Source of the DNA: Gammaproteobacteria bacterium
GTDB lineage: Bacteria > Pseudomonadota > Gammaproteobacteria > HK1
Length of the DNA: 64,000 nt
Direction of reading: 5' to 3'
NCBI GenBank assembly: GCA_021773645.1
Contig: JAJFJU010000011.1
Span: 1-64,000, forward strand
Below, piece after piece: positions 43,721 through 52,864 of this stretch. The notes under the pieces are model-generated. The model was not told the DNA's origin. It did no database searches and saw nothing but the letters and a program-made list of their open reading frames with translations. Positions within the stretch are counted from its first letter, which is position 1; each line of letters starts with the position of its first letter. The position numbers and the translations under genes were made by a program.

Positions 43721-44752
43721 TCACTCCGGTTTGTCCTTATTGCTCTCGGTTTTTTTGCCCATTGCATGACGAAGCTCGGCCAACTCTTCACGCAATGTAC
43801 CGACCAGAACACTCATGGACTCTTCTACCACGGCCAATCGGTCGCTATCCGTTGGTGTTGTTGTCGATGCCGGCTTTGATGTCTGTTTAACAGGCTTGAG
43901 GGTTACCAGAGCCGGCAACTCCGGCTCCACGTCACCATCGCCTTGTTCATCCAGAAGCTCCTGTGTTACCGATACCAGAGTCTCAGGGCTCAGTGCATGC
44001 AATTCCTCAAGGCAGCTGTAGAGGAATAGCCGGTCACACAGGTTATTGATACGGCGCGGGACTCCGCCAGCGTATTCGTAGATACCCTGATAGACCGCAT
44101 CATCGATCTCCGGGTCACCCTGCCAGCCGGCGGTCAGCAAGCGATGCTCGATATAACCGCGCGTTTCTTCTGCATTCAGGGGCTTTAGATGATAGGCGGC
44201 GATCACCCGCTGCCGCAGTTGCTCGAAACCCTCGGAACGCATGGTGTTGCGAAATTCCCTTTGCCCGAGCAAAAAGCTCTGCAACAAGGGCTCCCCGTTC
44301 ATCGAAAAATTCGAAAGCATGCGCAACTCCTCAATGGCCTTGCGTGGCAGACCCTGAGCTTCATCCACCAGCAGCAACGCACGTTTCCCTTCCTGGCGAA
44401 TGGCACGAAAATAGGATTCCAGACTGGTTAAAAGTGCTGCCTTACCAATACGTTTGATGGGCAGCCCGAACGCAGCAGCCACCATGCGCAACAGGTCATC
44501 CGCCTGAAGCTGGGTGCTCACCACTTGGGCAGCAACCACATTTTCATGTTCCAGGGATTTCAGCAATGCACCTACGAGGGTGGTCTTGCCGGTTCCCACG
44601 TTACCAGTGATAACGATAAAGCCTTCGCCTTGTTTGACCCCGTAGCGCAGATAGGCCAGTGCGCGTTTATGCCCAGCGCTATTGAAGAAAAACCGCGGGT
44701 CTGGGCTAAGACGGAAAGGCTTGGCGCGAAAGTTATAGAAGGTTTCGTACAT
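43721..44752 (-). CDS. XrtA-associated ATPase
   Basis: This 343-residue AAA-type ATPase starts at the ATG at 44752 (MYETFYNFRAKPFRLSPDPR). Walker A is GNVGTGKTT (residues 50-58), Walker B LLLVDEAQGL near 125, and GGVPRRINNLCDR near 233 is a sensor/arginine-containing segment, as in ExeA-like proteins. The last 80 residues are low complexity and charged. It matches the ATPase of PEP-CTERM loci. A longer frame upstream to 44848 is encoded by a dispersed palindrome and is not believed to be translated. Confidence 0.87.
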   Translation of the reverse strand: MYETFYNFRAKPFRLSPDPRFFFNSAGHKRALAYLRYGVKQGEGFIVITGNVGTGKTTLVGALLKSLEHENVVAAQVVSTQLQADDLLRMVAAAFGLPIKRIGKAALLTSLESYFRAIRQEGKRALLLVDEAQGLPRKAIEELRMLSNFSMNGEPLLQSFLLGQREFRNTMRSEGFEQLRQRVIAAYHLKPLNAEETRGYIEHRLLTAGWQGDPEIDDAVYQGIYEYAGGVPRRINNLCDRLFLYSCLEELHALSPETLVSVTQELLDEQGDGDVEPELPALVTLKPVKQTSKPASTTTPTDSDRLAVVEESMSVLVGTLREELAELRHAMGKKTESNKDKPE

Positions 44753-44777
44753 CTGCTTTGGTTTCCATGTCGGAACG

Positions 44778-44885
44778 GCGCACACGGTGCGCCCTACAAA
44801 ATGTGGATGAGTATTCCGTGCCTGTGTAGGGCGGACCATGTCCGCCACAACATCGCCACTGGGTGGCGGACATGGTCCGCCCTAC
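44778..44885. repeat. Nested palindromes of the GTAGGGCGGACC family
   Basis: GTAGGGCGGACCATGTCCGCC with GGCGGACATGGTCCGCCCTAC forms a 60-bp near-perfect palindrome at 44826-44885; a half element GGCGCACACGGTGCGCCCTAC precedes it at 44778. It lies between the barrel gene and the ATPase gene and could form a strong hairpin in the transcript. Confidence 0.85.
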
Positions 44886-44911
44886 GATTAAACGGCCGGA
44901 ATGGCCCAAGC

Positions 44912-46366
44912 TTAAAAGGAAAGATTCAGGTTAACGGTAAAGCGGTTTTCTTCGTATTCGCTTGCGGCCAAATCGGATTCCTGCTGCACGCGCTGGAAAC
45001 TGGCCTGGGCACTCAGATCGCGGAACTGCCGGGTCATGGAGACTCCTGCATTCCAACGCCGATCCTCGCGTGCACCACCCGCTAATTCAGACTGTTGCCA
45101 ACCACCGTTAAGGGATACCGTGGTGCGTTGTGACAGCCGGCGACTGATGCTTGCAGAGGCGCCAAACACCTCCTCATCAGCACCGCTTAACTGGAACTCA
45201 CGCTGGGTATTGAAGAGGCTGACGCTGGCGTCGGTGCGCCGACCACGTAGCGTTACCCCACCGCGAAACTGCTTCTCCACCAAGACTTCCTCGGTGATCG
45301 TCGCCGTATCCACTGGCACCTGAACCAGCAACCCAGTGCCCGGGTCCAGAACTGGATCTCCAAAGGCATCCACCAATGGAATGAGCTGGCGGTCTATCTG
45401 ACTTTGGCGGGTGGTGGTGATGTCCTCCTGATAACTCGCCGTCCAGGCCGCTCGTCGGCTCTGATGACTTAGGGAGAAGGAAAAATTGTTGCCGAAGAAA
45501 CGCTCTCCGTACCCTGCCTCCAGCTCGGTTCGGGGGCTTGGAGTCCAGGTGGCGCCTGCATCCCAGCTAAATCCGTCGCTATCATCCTGACTAGTAGAAA
45601 ATTGATTGTTTTCTACCCCGGCATTTACAAATGCACTGTATTTCCGGCTAAAAACATAGCGCAGGGTACCGTTAAGCCGTTCAAATTTGGATATCGTATC
45701 GCTCTCGTTGTCCACCCGTTGCTGGTGATAACTAATACTCCAGGGCAAACGACTAAAACGTGAACCACTATCGATAAGCAGATCGCTGCCGGTGGAGGCG
45801 CTATTGCTGCCACCCCCACTGTTCAACACCTGGTCCACCGTGAACCTCGCTTCCCCGTTGGCGTAGTTACCAAAATGGTGGCGCACCACCGGACTAATGC
45901 GCCAGGTATAGACCTCGTTACGATTGCCGGTGACTGAAATATTGCTATCGGAAAGGCGTCCGCTGTTGCTGCTGTTTTCCTGCCGTGCCGAGGCGTCCAC
46001 ATCCACAAAAACGATCTGCTTCACCAGCTCCGCATTGGCGCTAGCCTGCAACTGATGGCTGAGGGAGTTGCGATCACTGTCGTTAGCATAAAATAGCTGT
46101 TGCAGGCTGTAGTCGAAATTAGCACTTAGCCGACCGCCTTGGCCACGCAGGCTGAGTGACGGCGTCACCTCGGTAATAAAATCATCATCTTCGAGGCCAG
46201 AAGACGCGAGATTGACGTTATCGGTATAGCTCTCCTGCACCGAGATTCCCGGCACAATCCGCCATTCCCCGGCAAAAGCCGCACCACCGCCCAGCATCAG
46301 CACAAGTCCTATGCCGAACAACCGCAATGGCAAAACCGTTTTTTGGCAGTCCGGCCAGAAAGACAT
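44912..46366 (-). CDS. PEP-CTERM-system outer-membrane beta-barrel protein
   Basis: From the ATG at 46366, 4 bp after the kinase stop, this is a 484-residue protein with a signal peptide (LRLFGIGLVLMLGGGAAFA). Strands alternate in the pattern of an outer-membrane barrel, and it ends FTVNLNLSF, with the C-terminal Phe typical of barrel assembly. The early segment VQESYTDNVNLASSG matches the PEP-CTERM-system-associated barrel family. It is a candidate outer-membrane pore for polymer export. Confidence 0.85.
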   Translation of the reverse strand: MSFWPDCQKTVLPLRLFGIGLVLMLGGGAAFAGEWRIVPGISVQESYTDNVNLASSGLEDDDFITEVTPSLSLRGQGGRLSANFDYSLQQLFYANDSDRNSLSHQLQASANAELVKQIVFVDVDASARQENSSNSGRLSDSNISVTGNRNEVYTWRISPVVRHHFGNYANGEARFTVDQVLNSGGGSNSASTGSDLLIDSGSRFSRLPWSISYHQQRVDNESDTISKFERLNGTLRYVFSRKYSAFVNAGVENNQFSTSQDDSDGFSWDAGATWTPSPRTELEAGYGERFFGNNFSFSLSHQSRRAAWTASYQEDITTTRQSQIDRQLIPLVDAFGDPVLDPGTGLLVQVPVDTATITEEVLVEKQFRGGVTLRGRRTDASVSLFNTQREFQLSGADEEVFGASASISRRLSQRTTVSLNGGWQQSELAGGAREDRRWNAGVSMTRQFRDLSAQASFQRVQQESDLAASEYEENRFTVNLNLSF

Positions 46367-46370
46367 AGCC

Positions 46371-47363
46371 TTAATTGCCCCCGCCATAACCATAGCCGTA
46401 CCCGTAACCGTAACCATATCCCAGGCGATCCCCGCCCCGCTCCTTATTGAGCAATAGCCCGATATTCTTATCCGAGCCTAACCGCTCCAACGCCTCCCGC
46501 ACCGCACTCTGGGGAGTGCGCACAGCCTCCACCACCATAACAATCTGTCCCACCAGGCTCGCCAACACATTGGCACCGGCAGCGGCCAGCACCGGCGGCG
46601 AGTCAATAACCACGATGCGATCCCGGTAACGGGAGGCAAGTTCGCCGGCCAAGCGTGTCATACCCTCACTGGATAAAATCTCCGTAAGATTGGGGTGACG
46701 CCTGCCAGTAGGCAGCAAAGTAAGCTTGGGTATATCCGTTGCTACCAGGGCATCCGACAAGGGCATGTCTTCGTTAATCAGGAAGTCCGTCAAACCATCA
46801 CTGTCCTCAAGCCCAAACTGGCGAGTGAGATCCGCCTTGGCAAGATCCGCATCCACCAACAGCACGGTACGGTCACGCTCCATGGCGATACTCAGCGCAA
46901 GGTTCAGTGCAGTAGAAGTCTTCCCCTCTCCCGGCAAGGCACTGGCAATCATAATGAGGTTGCCGTTCTCGAGTGCCTGCTCACCCTCCGGTGCCGCCTG
47001 CATCAACAAGGGGCGCTTGATGATCCGAAACTGTTCTGCAAGACGTGAGTTATCCGTTTCCTGGTTAACAACCAGATCGGTGCCGAAACGACTGAGGTCC
47101 ATCTTGAGCTGTCGATGAGTATGGGGCTGTGCAGAAATCTCAGAGGTTTCGTTGGGAACGGAAGAATCTTTAGTATCCGTAGCAGCTTCTGTTTTAACTG
47201 TCGGCTTCACCACGACTTCCGGACGCACCTCCTCCTCAAACACCTCTGGCTGTGGTGAAAATGAAGCACTCACTTCATTTTCAGGGGTGGCAGCAGGTGC
47301 TAGGCCAGATCGCTTCCGCGCCTTCGGCTCCAGCCTTTCTAAGGCCTTTTCAATAATACTCAC
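46371..47363 (-). CDS. XrtA-associated tyrosine autokinase
   Basis: This 330-residue BY-kinase has Walker A ALPGEGKTS near residue 138, Walker A' LLVDADLAKADLT near 168 and Walker B VVIDSPPVL near 249. The C terminus is a (Gly-Tyr)6 tail, six alternating tyrosines followed by GGGN, the likely phosphorylation cluster. Its ATG overlaps the stop of the chain-length protein gene by 4 bp. The partner at 47360 activates it in related systems. Confidence 0.92.
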   Translation of the reverse strand: MSIIEKALERLEPKARKRSGLAPAATPENEVSASFSPQPEVFEEEVRPEVVVKPTVKTEAATDTKDSSVPNETSEISAQPHTHRQLKMDLSRFGTDLVVNQETDNSRLAEQFRIIKRPLLMQAAPEGEQALENGNLIMIASALPGEGKTSTALNLALSIAMERDRTVLLVDADLAKADLTRQFGLEDSDGLTDFLINEDMPLSDALVATDIPKLTLLPTGRRHPNLTEILSSEGMTRLAGELASRYRDRIVVIDSPPVLAAAGANVLASLVGQIVMVVEAVRTPQSAVREALERLGSDKNIGLLLNKERGGDRLGYGYGYGYGYGYGGGN

Positions 47364-48949
47364 AGGAAGCCCTCCCTGAGGCTGGCAACCTTACCGACGA
47401 TATCCACACGCATTACCTGCAAAGTCACCAGCCCGGCATAGACTCCGACAAGGGCCAGACAACCTGCAGCGAAACTCGCCACCGCAACCCTTCGCTGCAC
47501 TTTCTCCTTAGGAGTCCATACCCGTGAAACGACGCCAAGCACCGGCAAGTCCGTCAACTCGGCAAAGCCCTCCCTGGAGTAAATGGCAGGCCGCAACATG
47601 GCGAGTAACCAGGCAAGGCCCACACCACCGCCGAGCCCTGCCAGCAATACCATCCCGCTCAGAGTAGGACGGTTGGGTGCGGTGGGGACCAGTGGCTCCC
47701 TCGGCGGCTCAATGATATTGAATTGCACATCATCGGTAGTCTGGCTCGCATCATCACCCAGCTTCAGCGCTTCACGACGCTGGACCAGGGCATTGTAATT
47801 TTTGCGATCATTATTGTAATCACGATTTAACCGAGCGAGTTCCGCCTCAACCTTGGGAATGGTATCCACCAGTTTCGCCAGGCCCAGCTCGCGTTTTTTA
47901 TACTCGGAAACCCGTGCCTGCAAAGCTGCCACCTCAGCTTCCACAGCACCCAGGGATATCTTCAGCTCCTGATAGACCGGGTTCTGGTTAAGCTGATAAT
48001 TGCCTTGTGGATTGGCGGCAGCAAATTGCTTTTGCTCTTCTGCACGTTCCTTCTTGAGCTGATCCATCACCCGACGCGTGGAGATCACATCCGGATGTTT
48101 CTCAGTGTATTGCAGCAGTAACTGATCCAGATTCTTCTCCAATCCCAGAATCCGGGCATCCAGCGGGCTACCCACATCCGTTGCCCCAGGGGGCCTCGGA
48201 CCCAGACCAAAGCTCGGTTCCTCTCCGGAAATTTGCTTGCGTAGCGACTGGCGACGCCTGCTCGCCTCATTGAGTTCCAGCTTCGCACTCGCCAACTGCG
48301 CCGACATCTGCTGACGCTGACTGAAATAGCTCTGCCCTTCGCCCGGCATTAAACCCACGTTACGCTGTTTGAATTCCTTCAGACGTGCCTCCGCTGCCTC
48401 CAGCCTGCCTTCGTACTCCTTGATCTGCTCCTCGATGAATTGCTTGGTCTTGCTGGTGTCTTTGCGAGTGTCCCCCAGGGAACGCTCAACAAAAAGATTC
48501 AACAGCGCCTCCACCACCCGGGTGGCCAATTTGGCATCGGTATTGGAGTACTTGATAACGAAAATATTATCCTTTCCGGTCCCGGTGACCTGGACATTCT
48601 CTGCCAATCCGAACAGCAGCTTCTCCATGTCCTCGGGAGTCTTGGCCTTGAGATCCATATCTGTCTTGCGCGCCACGGCCTCGAGGTTGGGCCGGACCAG
48701 CAAGGTACGGCGCATCATCAGGGCCGCATCCCGGCGTGCATTACTTTGTACCGCCAGGCCCTTGAGTAATGGCCTGAGTAGTGAGCGGGTATCAAGGAAG
48801 ATCTTGGCTGAAACCTCGTAGCGGTCAGGCATGAGCAGTACCGCGACCCATCCGGACATGCAAAAAACCACCGCCGCAATCAGGGCCAGCCAGCGATACT
48901 GCCAGACCATGCGGACATGGTTGAGTCCCTGGACTACGAGCTCATGCAT
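47360..48949 (-). CDS. XrtA-system polysaccharide chain-length determinant (Wzz/GumC-like)
   Basis: This 529-residue protein has two membrane segments (about residues 18-35 and 425-445), VLLMPDRYEVSAKIFLDTRS at the start of a periplasmic Wzz domain, and a long coiled coil (about 165-370). It works with the tyrosine kinase to set chain length and to link the inner membrane to the export lipoprotein. The last membrane segment (near 490-510) is an additional one beyond the normal two and may be a family feature. Confidence 0.9.
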   Translation of the reverse strand: MHELVVQGLNHVRMVWQYRWLALIAAVVFCMSGWVAVLLMPDRYEVSAKIFLDTRSLLRPLLKGLAVQSNARRDAALMMRRTLLVRPNLEAVARKTDMDLKAKTPEDMEKLLFGLAENVQVTGTGKDNIFVIKYSNTDAKLATRVVEALLNLFVERSLGDTRKDTSKTKQFIEEQIKEYEGRLEAAEARLKEFKQRNVGLMPGEGQSYFSQRQQMSAQLASAKLELNEASRRRQSLRKQISGEEPSFGLGPRPPGATDVGSPLDARILGLEKNLDQLLLQYTEKHPDVISTRRVMDQLKKERAEEQKQFAAANPQGNYQLNQNPVYQELKISLGAVEAEVAALQARVSEYKKRELGLAKLVDTIPKVEAELARLNRDYNNDRKNYNALVQRREALKLGDDASQTTDDVQFNIIEPPREPLVPTAPNRPTLSGMVLLAGLGGGVGLAWLLAMLRPAIYSREGFAELTDLPVLGVVSRVWTPKEKVQRRVAVASFAAGCLALVGVYAGLVTLQVMRVDIVGKVASLREGFL

Positions 48950-49064
48950 GACCGGTTCTCATGAATTCCGGGGAGCGATCCTTGGCCAAATCTGCGTTGC
49001 ACTTGGCCGGAGTGACGAGACATTAAATCGATGATCATTGTCAATGCTGTTTTACGGAACCAGC

Positions 49065-49697
49065 TCAGAACCAGGCCTCAGGAATAATGATGATATCGCC
49101 AGGTGCCACGGGCACATTGGCACTGATATCACCGTCTTTCAGCAGGTCCTCCAAGCGCACCTTGGCCTGATGCTGCTGGCCACCCGCGGTGCGCACGATA
49201 CGTGCCTTGTTACCGGCGGCGAATTCCGTCAGCCCACCCACCGCAATCATTACATCCAAGACGGTCATATGTTCCCGAAACGGTAGTGAGCGCGGTTGAG
49301 CTGCCTCTCCAACCACCCGGATCTGCTTGTCGTAAGTGCCCTGAAAACCACTGACCATCACGGTAACCAGCGGTGTCTTGACGTACTTCGAAAGCTCGCC
49401 TTCAATCTTCCGGGCCAGCTGGGTAGAGGTCTGCCCGCTGGCAACCAGGTCCTCTACCAATGGCACCGATATCTTGCCGTCAGGTTTCACAGTAACCGAG
49501 CGGGAAAGCTCTGGATTACGCCACACGAAGATAGAAAGTCCGTCCCCAGGCCCAATGATGTAGTCATAGGCGCTGGCCTCACCCTTTGGCAGGTCCTCCA
49601 CCTTAATATCCGAGGTCTCACAACCCGCAAGGGAAAGAGCCAACAATACTGCGATACCCATACCCCAAAGCCTTGAGATGCCCCTATGCTTAACCAT
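49065..49697 (-). CDS. XrtA-system polysaccharide export lipoprotein (Wza-like)
   Basis: This 210-residue protein starts at the ATG at 49697 with GGAG 8 bp upstream. It has a lipoprotein signal with LSLAGC, so Cys26 is the lipidated residue, then YIIGPGDGLSIFVWRNPELSRSV, the Poly_export domain, and SLBB-type repeats (about 105-190). It forms the outer-membrane or periplasmic export path. It is the gene following XrtA in the operon direction. A -35-like TTGACA lies upstream at 49799. Confidence 0.9.
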   Translation of the reverse strand: MVKHRGISRLWGMGIAVLLALSLAGCETSDIKVEDLPKGEASAYDYIIGPGDGLSIFVWRNPELSRSVTVKPDGKISVPLVEDLVASGQTSTQLARKIEGELSKYVKTPLVTVMVSGFQGTYDKQIRVVGEAAQPRSLPFREHMTVLDVMIAVGGLTEFAAGNKARIVRTAGGQQHQAKVRLEDLLKDGDISANVPVAPGDIIIIPEAWF

Positions 49698-49774
49698 CAG
49701 TTTTCTCCTCACGTTCCCAATACAGAGCCACACCGCGCGATTGTATGCTTCCAAGCGCCAGCATGTCTAATAAA

Positions 49775-49804
49775 TATGCAGTTTTGTTAAATGAAAATGT
49801 CAAT
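49775..49804 (-). promoter_or_regulatory. Possible sigma-70 promoter for the export/assembly genes
   Basis: Reading on the reverse strand, TTGACA (49804-49799) is followed by an 18-bp spacer and TGCATA (49780-49775). The -35 is perfect, but the -10 is weak. It lies about 80 bp before the export lipoprotein start. There is a 183-bp gap with A/T-rich DNA here after a long coupled run of genes. Confidence 0.3.
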
Positions 49805-49880
49805 GAATAAAGGGGATTGCGAAATATCCCTAATGTTTTTCATGAATGTTTTCTAATGCTGGGATAAATTCGGCTATAGC

Positions 49881-51506
49881 CTAAACTTTATCCGGAATGG
49901 CGGCCACAGGCCGTCCTACATCAGCCCCATTAGAAATGTAGGGCGGAGCATGTCCGCCGGACGATAGCTGGCGCAAGGTGCGGGCTAATACCGGCATCAG
50001 AGCAGCCCCAGCATCCCGTAATACTTTTCGTGCTTCTTCCCGTTCACCGTGAACCGCGGTGGACAAGGCGATCACGGCAGCCCCCGGTTGGCCACTGAGC
50101 AGCCCCCATACCTGGAACAATTTCGCCTCATAATCACTGGCGGTCAGACGGCCGCCCGCATAATACCAGTGCCAGATAAGTCGGCTACCCTGCCCCCGGG
50201 TGGATTTTAATTCGGTTTCTTTCACCTTCAGGCTTGTACCATTTTCCAGGCGAATCACTCCCTCCCTGCGAGCACTCCGCCGCCACGCCGTGCCGTCGTA
50301 AAGGGCATTGGTATCATTGACGAGCTCCTTTCCCTGTCGCTGCGAGGCGTAATAGGCCAGATAGAGCTCGATCTCCGCCGCTTCGCGATGATACGCACCG
50401 TGTGCCTCTCCATCGGCTCCGATGTATTGCGGCCGCCAATTTTGGGCAATCTCCACCGAGCCTGTCCAGGGCCCTGAAACTTGAGGGGCAACGATCATAA
50501 TTTTCTCAGCCCCGGCGCCCCCCATCTCACGCCAGTAGGCGGCAGCGGGCCCCAGGCTGGCAATAAACAGCGCCAATACGGACAAACCAGCGATTCCCCT
50601 GGCACCATAGCGGGAACCCTGAAATCGGGGTCCCGGGGCCTTTTTATCCCACTCCTTTTCAGCCAACCAGGCTCCGAAGAGAAACAGCGGTACCAGTGTC
50701 GCCGCAAACATGAACCAGCCGAAGGTAATATGGTCACGTACCAGCCAGTGCTGCATACCACCGTAGTGGCCGGCGGCCACGATGATAATCACCCGAAGCC
50801 AATTGAATACCACCGCACAGACGATGCTGATAGTGAAAAACAACACTCCACGCCACAGCGCCTGAAAATTAAGATAGGCGTATAAGCCTCCCACTGACAT
50901 CGTGGCCAGCAGAAATCTGAGCCCCGCACACACCTCCTCCACCACAAACCGGCCTTCTGGAATAGACAGGTAATAGCCCTCCAGCAGCACGGGGATATTC
51001 ATGTTCTGTAATACCCGGGTCGAGGCTAACGCAGTATTCATCTGTAACACCGGAATAAAGGCGGACCACACAGGCACCGCAAGCACCAGATAGGCGATGG
51101 GAAAGAGCAGCAACCAAAGAGCACGCCAGCCGAGAAATGTGAGCACGATGCCGGCAGGCAAGGCCACCAGCATCAATTGCATTCCCACTTCCACCCCAGC
51201 TACGTGGGCAATAAACCACCCAAAACCCAATATCCCCAGACCGGCCAGCCCAAGGATGCTTGGCCTTGGGGGGATTCGAGCAATTTCCATCCGCCGCTCC
51301 CACACCAGATAGAGACCGATAGGCAACACCAGCAGCCCATGTCCGTAAGGTGCCGAATGCAACCAGGTATCCCACAGGGTCGCTACTGTTTGGCCATATA
51401 TGAAGGGCAGAATCCCAAGGATTCCGGCAATCGCCCACAAGTCTAGGCGCCTGGAATTCACACCCATGGCCCGATTCGGGCTTAATGGTGCACTCACCAT
51501 ACTCAT
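49881..51506 (-). CDS. xrtA: Exosortase A fused to EpsI domain
   Basis: This 541-residue membrane protein has about eight membrane segments and the exosortase catalytic residues Cys193 (VEEVCAGLRF), Arg238 (FNWLRVI) and His259 (DHITFG). The exosortase part ends near residue 295 and is followed by a periplasmic EpsI-like (DUF3485) domain (about 330-490). It should cleave PEP-CTERM proteins at the membrane. The last 30 residues, from about RTLRQLSSGG, are encoded by a dispersed GTAGGGCGG palindrome. It overlaps the PrsR stop by 4 bp. Confidence 0.93.
   Translation of the reverse strand: MSMVSAPLSPNRAMGVNSRRLDLWAIAGILGILPFIYGQTVATLWDTWLHSAPYGHGLLVLPIGLYLVWERRMEIARIPPRPSILGLAGLGILGFGWFIAHVAGVEVGMQLMLVALPAGIVLTFLGWRALWLLLFPIAYLVLAVPVWSAFIPVLQMNTALASTRVLQNMNIPVLLEGYYLSIPEGRFVVEEVCAGLRFLLATMSVGGLYAYLNFQALWRGVLFFTISIVCAVVFNWLRVIIIVAAGHYGGMQHWLVRDHITFGWFMFAATLVPLFLFGAWLAEKEWDKKAPGPRFQGSRYGARGIAGLSVLALFIASLGPAAAYWREMGGAGAEKIMIVAPQVSGPWTGSVEIAQNWRPQYIGADGEAHGAYHREAAEIELYLAYYASQRQGKELVNDTNALYDGTAWRRSARREGVIRLENGTSLKVKETELKSTRGQGSRLIWHWYYAGGRLTASDYEAKLFQVWGLLSGQPGAAVIALSTAVHGEREEARKVLRDAGAALMPVLARTLRQLSSGGHAPPYISNGADVGRPVAAIPDKV
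49895..49962. repeat. GTAGGGCGG palindrome inside the 3' end of xrtA
   Basis: GGCGGCCACAGGCCGTCCTACA and TGTAGGGCGGAGCATGTCCGCC form an imperfect palindrome of the dispersed family. It lies inside the last codons of the xrtA frame and so encodes the C-terminal tail of that protein. Confidence 0.75.
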
Positions 51507-52864
51507 TTCAGTCCAAATTTCTCCATCAACGCATACAGGGTCGGCCGGCTGACGCCCAGCATTTCTGCCGCCGATGCCACTTTGTTAGCGGTTAACGAAA
51601 GGGCTCGACGAACGGCCTGAAGTTCGGCTGTATCACGGACCTGGCGAAGATTGAGCGGCATCGGCTCCTGTTCAGAGCCCGGCAGTTCCAGATCGGAGAC
51701 CTCCACCAGACTACCCTCCACCATGATGGCCGCCCGCTTGACCCGATTTTCCAACTCACGGGCATTGCCCGGCCAGGGATAAGCCTCTATAGCGGCCACG
51801 GCGGCCTCACTGAAGCCCTTGATCTTGCTGCCATGTTCGCGGTGATAACGGTGCAGAAAGGCCTGTGCCAGTAAAATAGGATCACCCTTGCGCTCACGCA
51901 GTGGCGGGATCTCTATACTGATCTCGCTGATACGGTAATAAAGATCCTCGCGGAAACGGGCCTCGGCAATCTGCTCCTGCAGGTTTTGGTGGGTGGCGCA
52001 AAGCACCCGGACATCCACTGCAATCTCACTCCGCCCGCCCAAACGCTCAATCGTCCGTTCCTGCAGGAAGCGCAGCAGCTTGGCCTGCAGCGACTGGGGC
52101 AAATCACCTATTTCATCGAGAAAGAGCGTGCCGCCACTGGCGTGCTCGATCTTGCCTATGGTCTGTTTGACGGCCCCGGTAAAAGCACCCTTCTCATAGC
52201 CAAATAGCTCACTCTCGAGCAGTGCCTCCGGAATCGCAGCACAGTTGATAGCAACAAAACGTTCACGCCGGCGGCCACTCAAGTCATGCAGGGCACGGGC
52301 CAGCAATTCCTTGCCGGTACCACTCTCGCCCAGCAGCAATACCCTGGCATCGCTGGGAGCCACCTTCTCCACCATGGCACACACCCGGGTCATTTCAGCG
52401 CTGGCGGCAATAATGCCTTCCAGCGGAGAAATGCCGCCCTCGTCCGTCAGGCGCCGGTTTTCCTGTTCCAGTTCATGGAGATGATGGGCACGCTCAACGA
52501 TGAGGCCGAGGATGTCCGCATCCACTGGTTTCTGGTAGAAATCGTACGCGCCGAGGGCAATGGCACGCACGGCATTCTCCCGATCATCGTTGCCAGTCAC
52601 CACGATGACCTTGGTGGATGGAGCCAGCTTGAGTATTTCCTCCAGGGTGGCAAGACCCTCGCTCGCATTGGCGGGGTCCGGTGGCAATCCGAGATCCAGA
52701 GTCACCACCGGGGGCTCTCGCCGCCTCACCAGCTTGACGGCTGATTCCCGATCACCGGCAAGGTGCAGGTCGTAGCCTTCAAAGCTCCAGCGCAACTGCT
52801 TCTGCAAACCCGGGTCATCTTCCACTATCAGCAAGCTACGCTTGCCCGCCGTCTCAGCATTCAC
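51503..52864 (-). CDS. prsR: PrsR, PEP-CTERM-system sigma-54 activator
   Basis: This 453-residue NtrC-type regulator has a receiver domain with phospho-acceptor Asp57 (TLDLGL), a sigma-54 interaction AAA domain with Walker A GESGTGKE (residues 179-186) and GAFTGA (226-231), and a Fis-type helix-turn-helix at the C terminus (ASAAEMLGVSRPTLYALME). It activates RNA polymerase with sigma-54 on PEP-CTERM gene promoters in related bacteria. It overlaps PrsK and XrtA by 4 bp each. Confidence 0.93.
   Translation of the reverse strand: MNAETAGKRSLLIVEDDPGLQKQLRWSFEGYDLHLAGDRESAVKLVRRREPPVVTLDLGLPPDPANASEGLATLEEILKLAPSTKVIVVTGNDDRENAVRAIALGAYDFYQKPVDADILGLIVERAHHLHELEQENRRLTDEGGISPLEGIIAASAEMTRVCAMVEKVAPSDARVLLLGESGTGKELLARALHDLSGRRRERFVAINCAAIPEALLESELFGYEKGAFTGAVKQTIGKIEHASGGTLFLDEIGDLPQSLQAKLLRFLQERTIERLGGRSEIAVDVRVLCATHQNLQEQIAEARFREDLYYRISEISIEIPPLRERKGDPILLAQAFLHRYHREHGSKIKGFSEAAVAAIEAYPWPGNARELENRVKRAAIMVEGSLVEVSDLELPGSEQEPMPLNLRQVRDTAELQAVRRALSLTANKVASAAEMLGVSRPTLYALMEKFGLK

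Noticed and set aside
43721-44848. Longer ATPase frame starting at 44848
   Set aside because: The extra 32 residues are encoded by the dispersed palindrome at 44778-44885; family members start at MYE, matching the ATG at 44752.
45036-45323. Various + strand frames within the barrel, chain-length and kinase genes
   Set aside because: All are antisense shadows of genes with recognisable domains.
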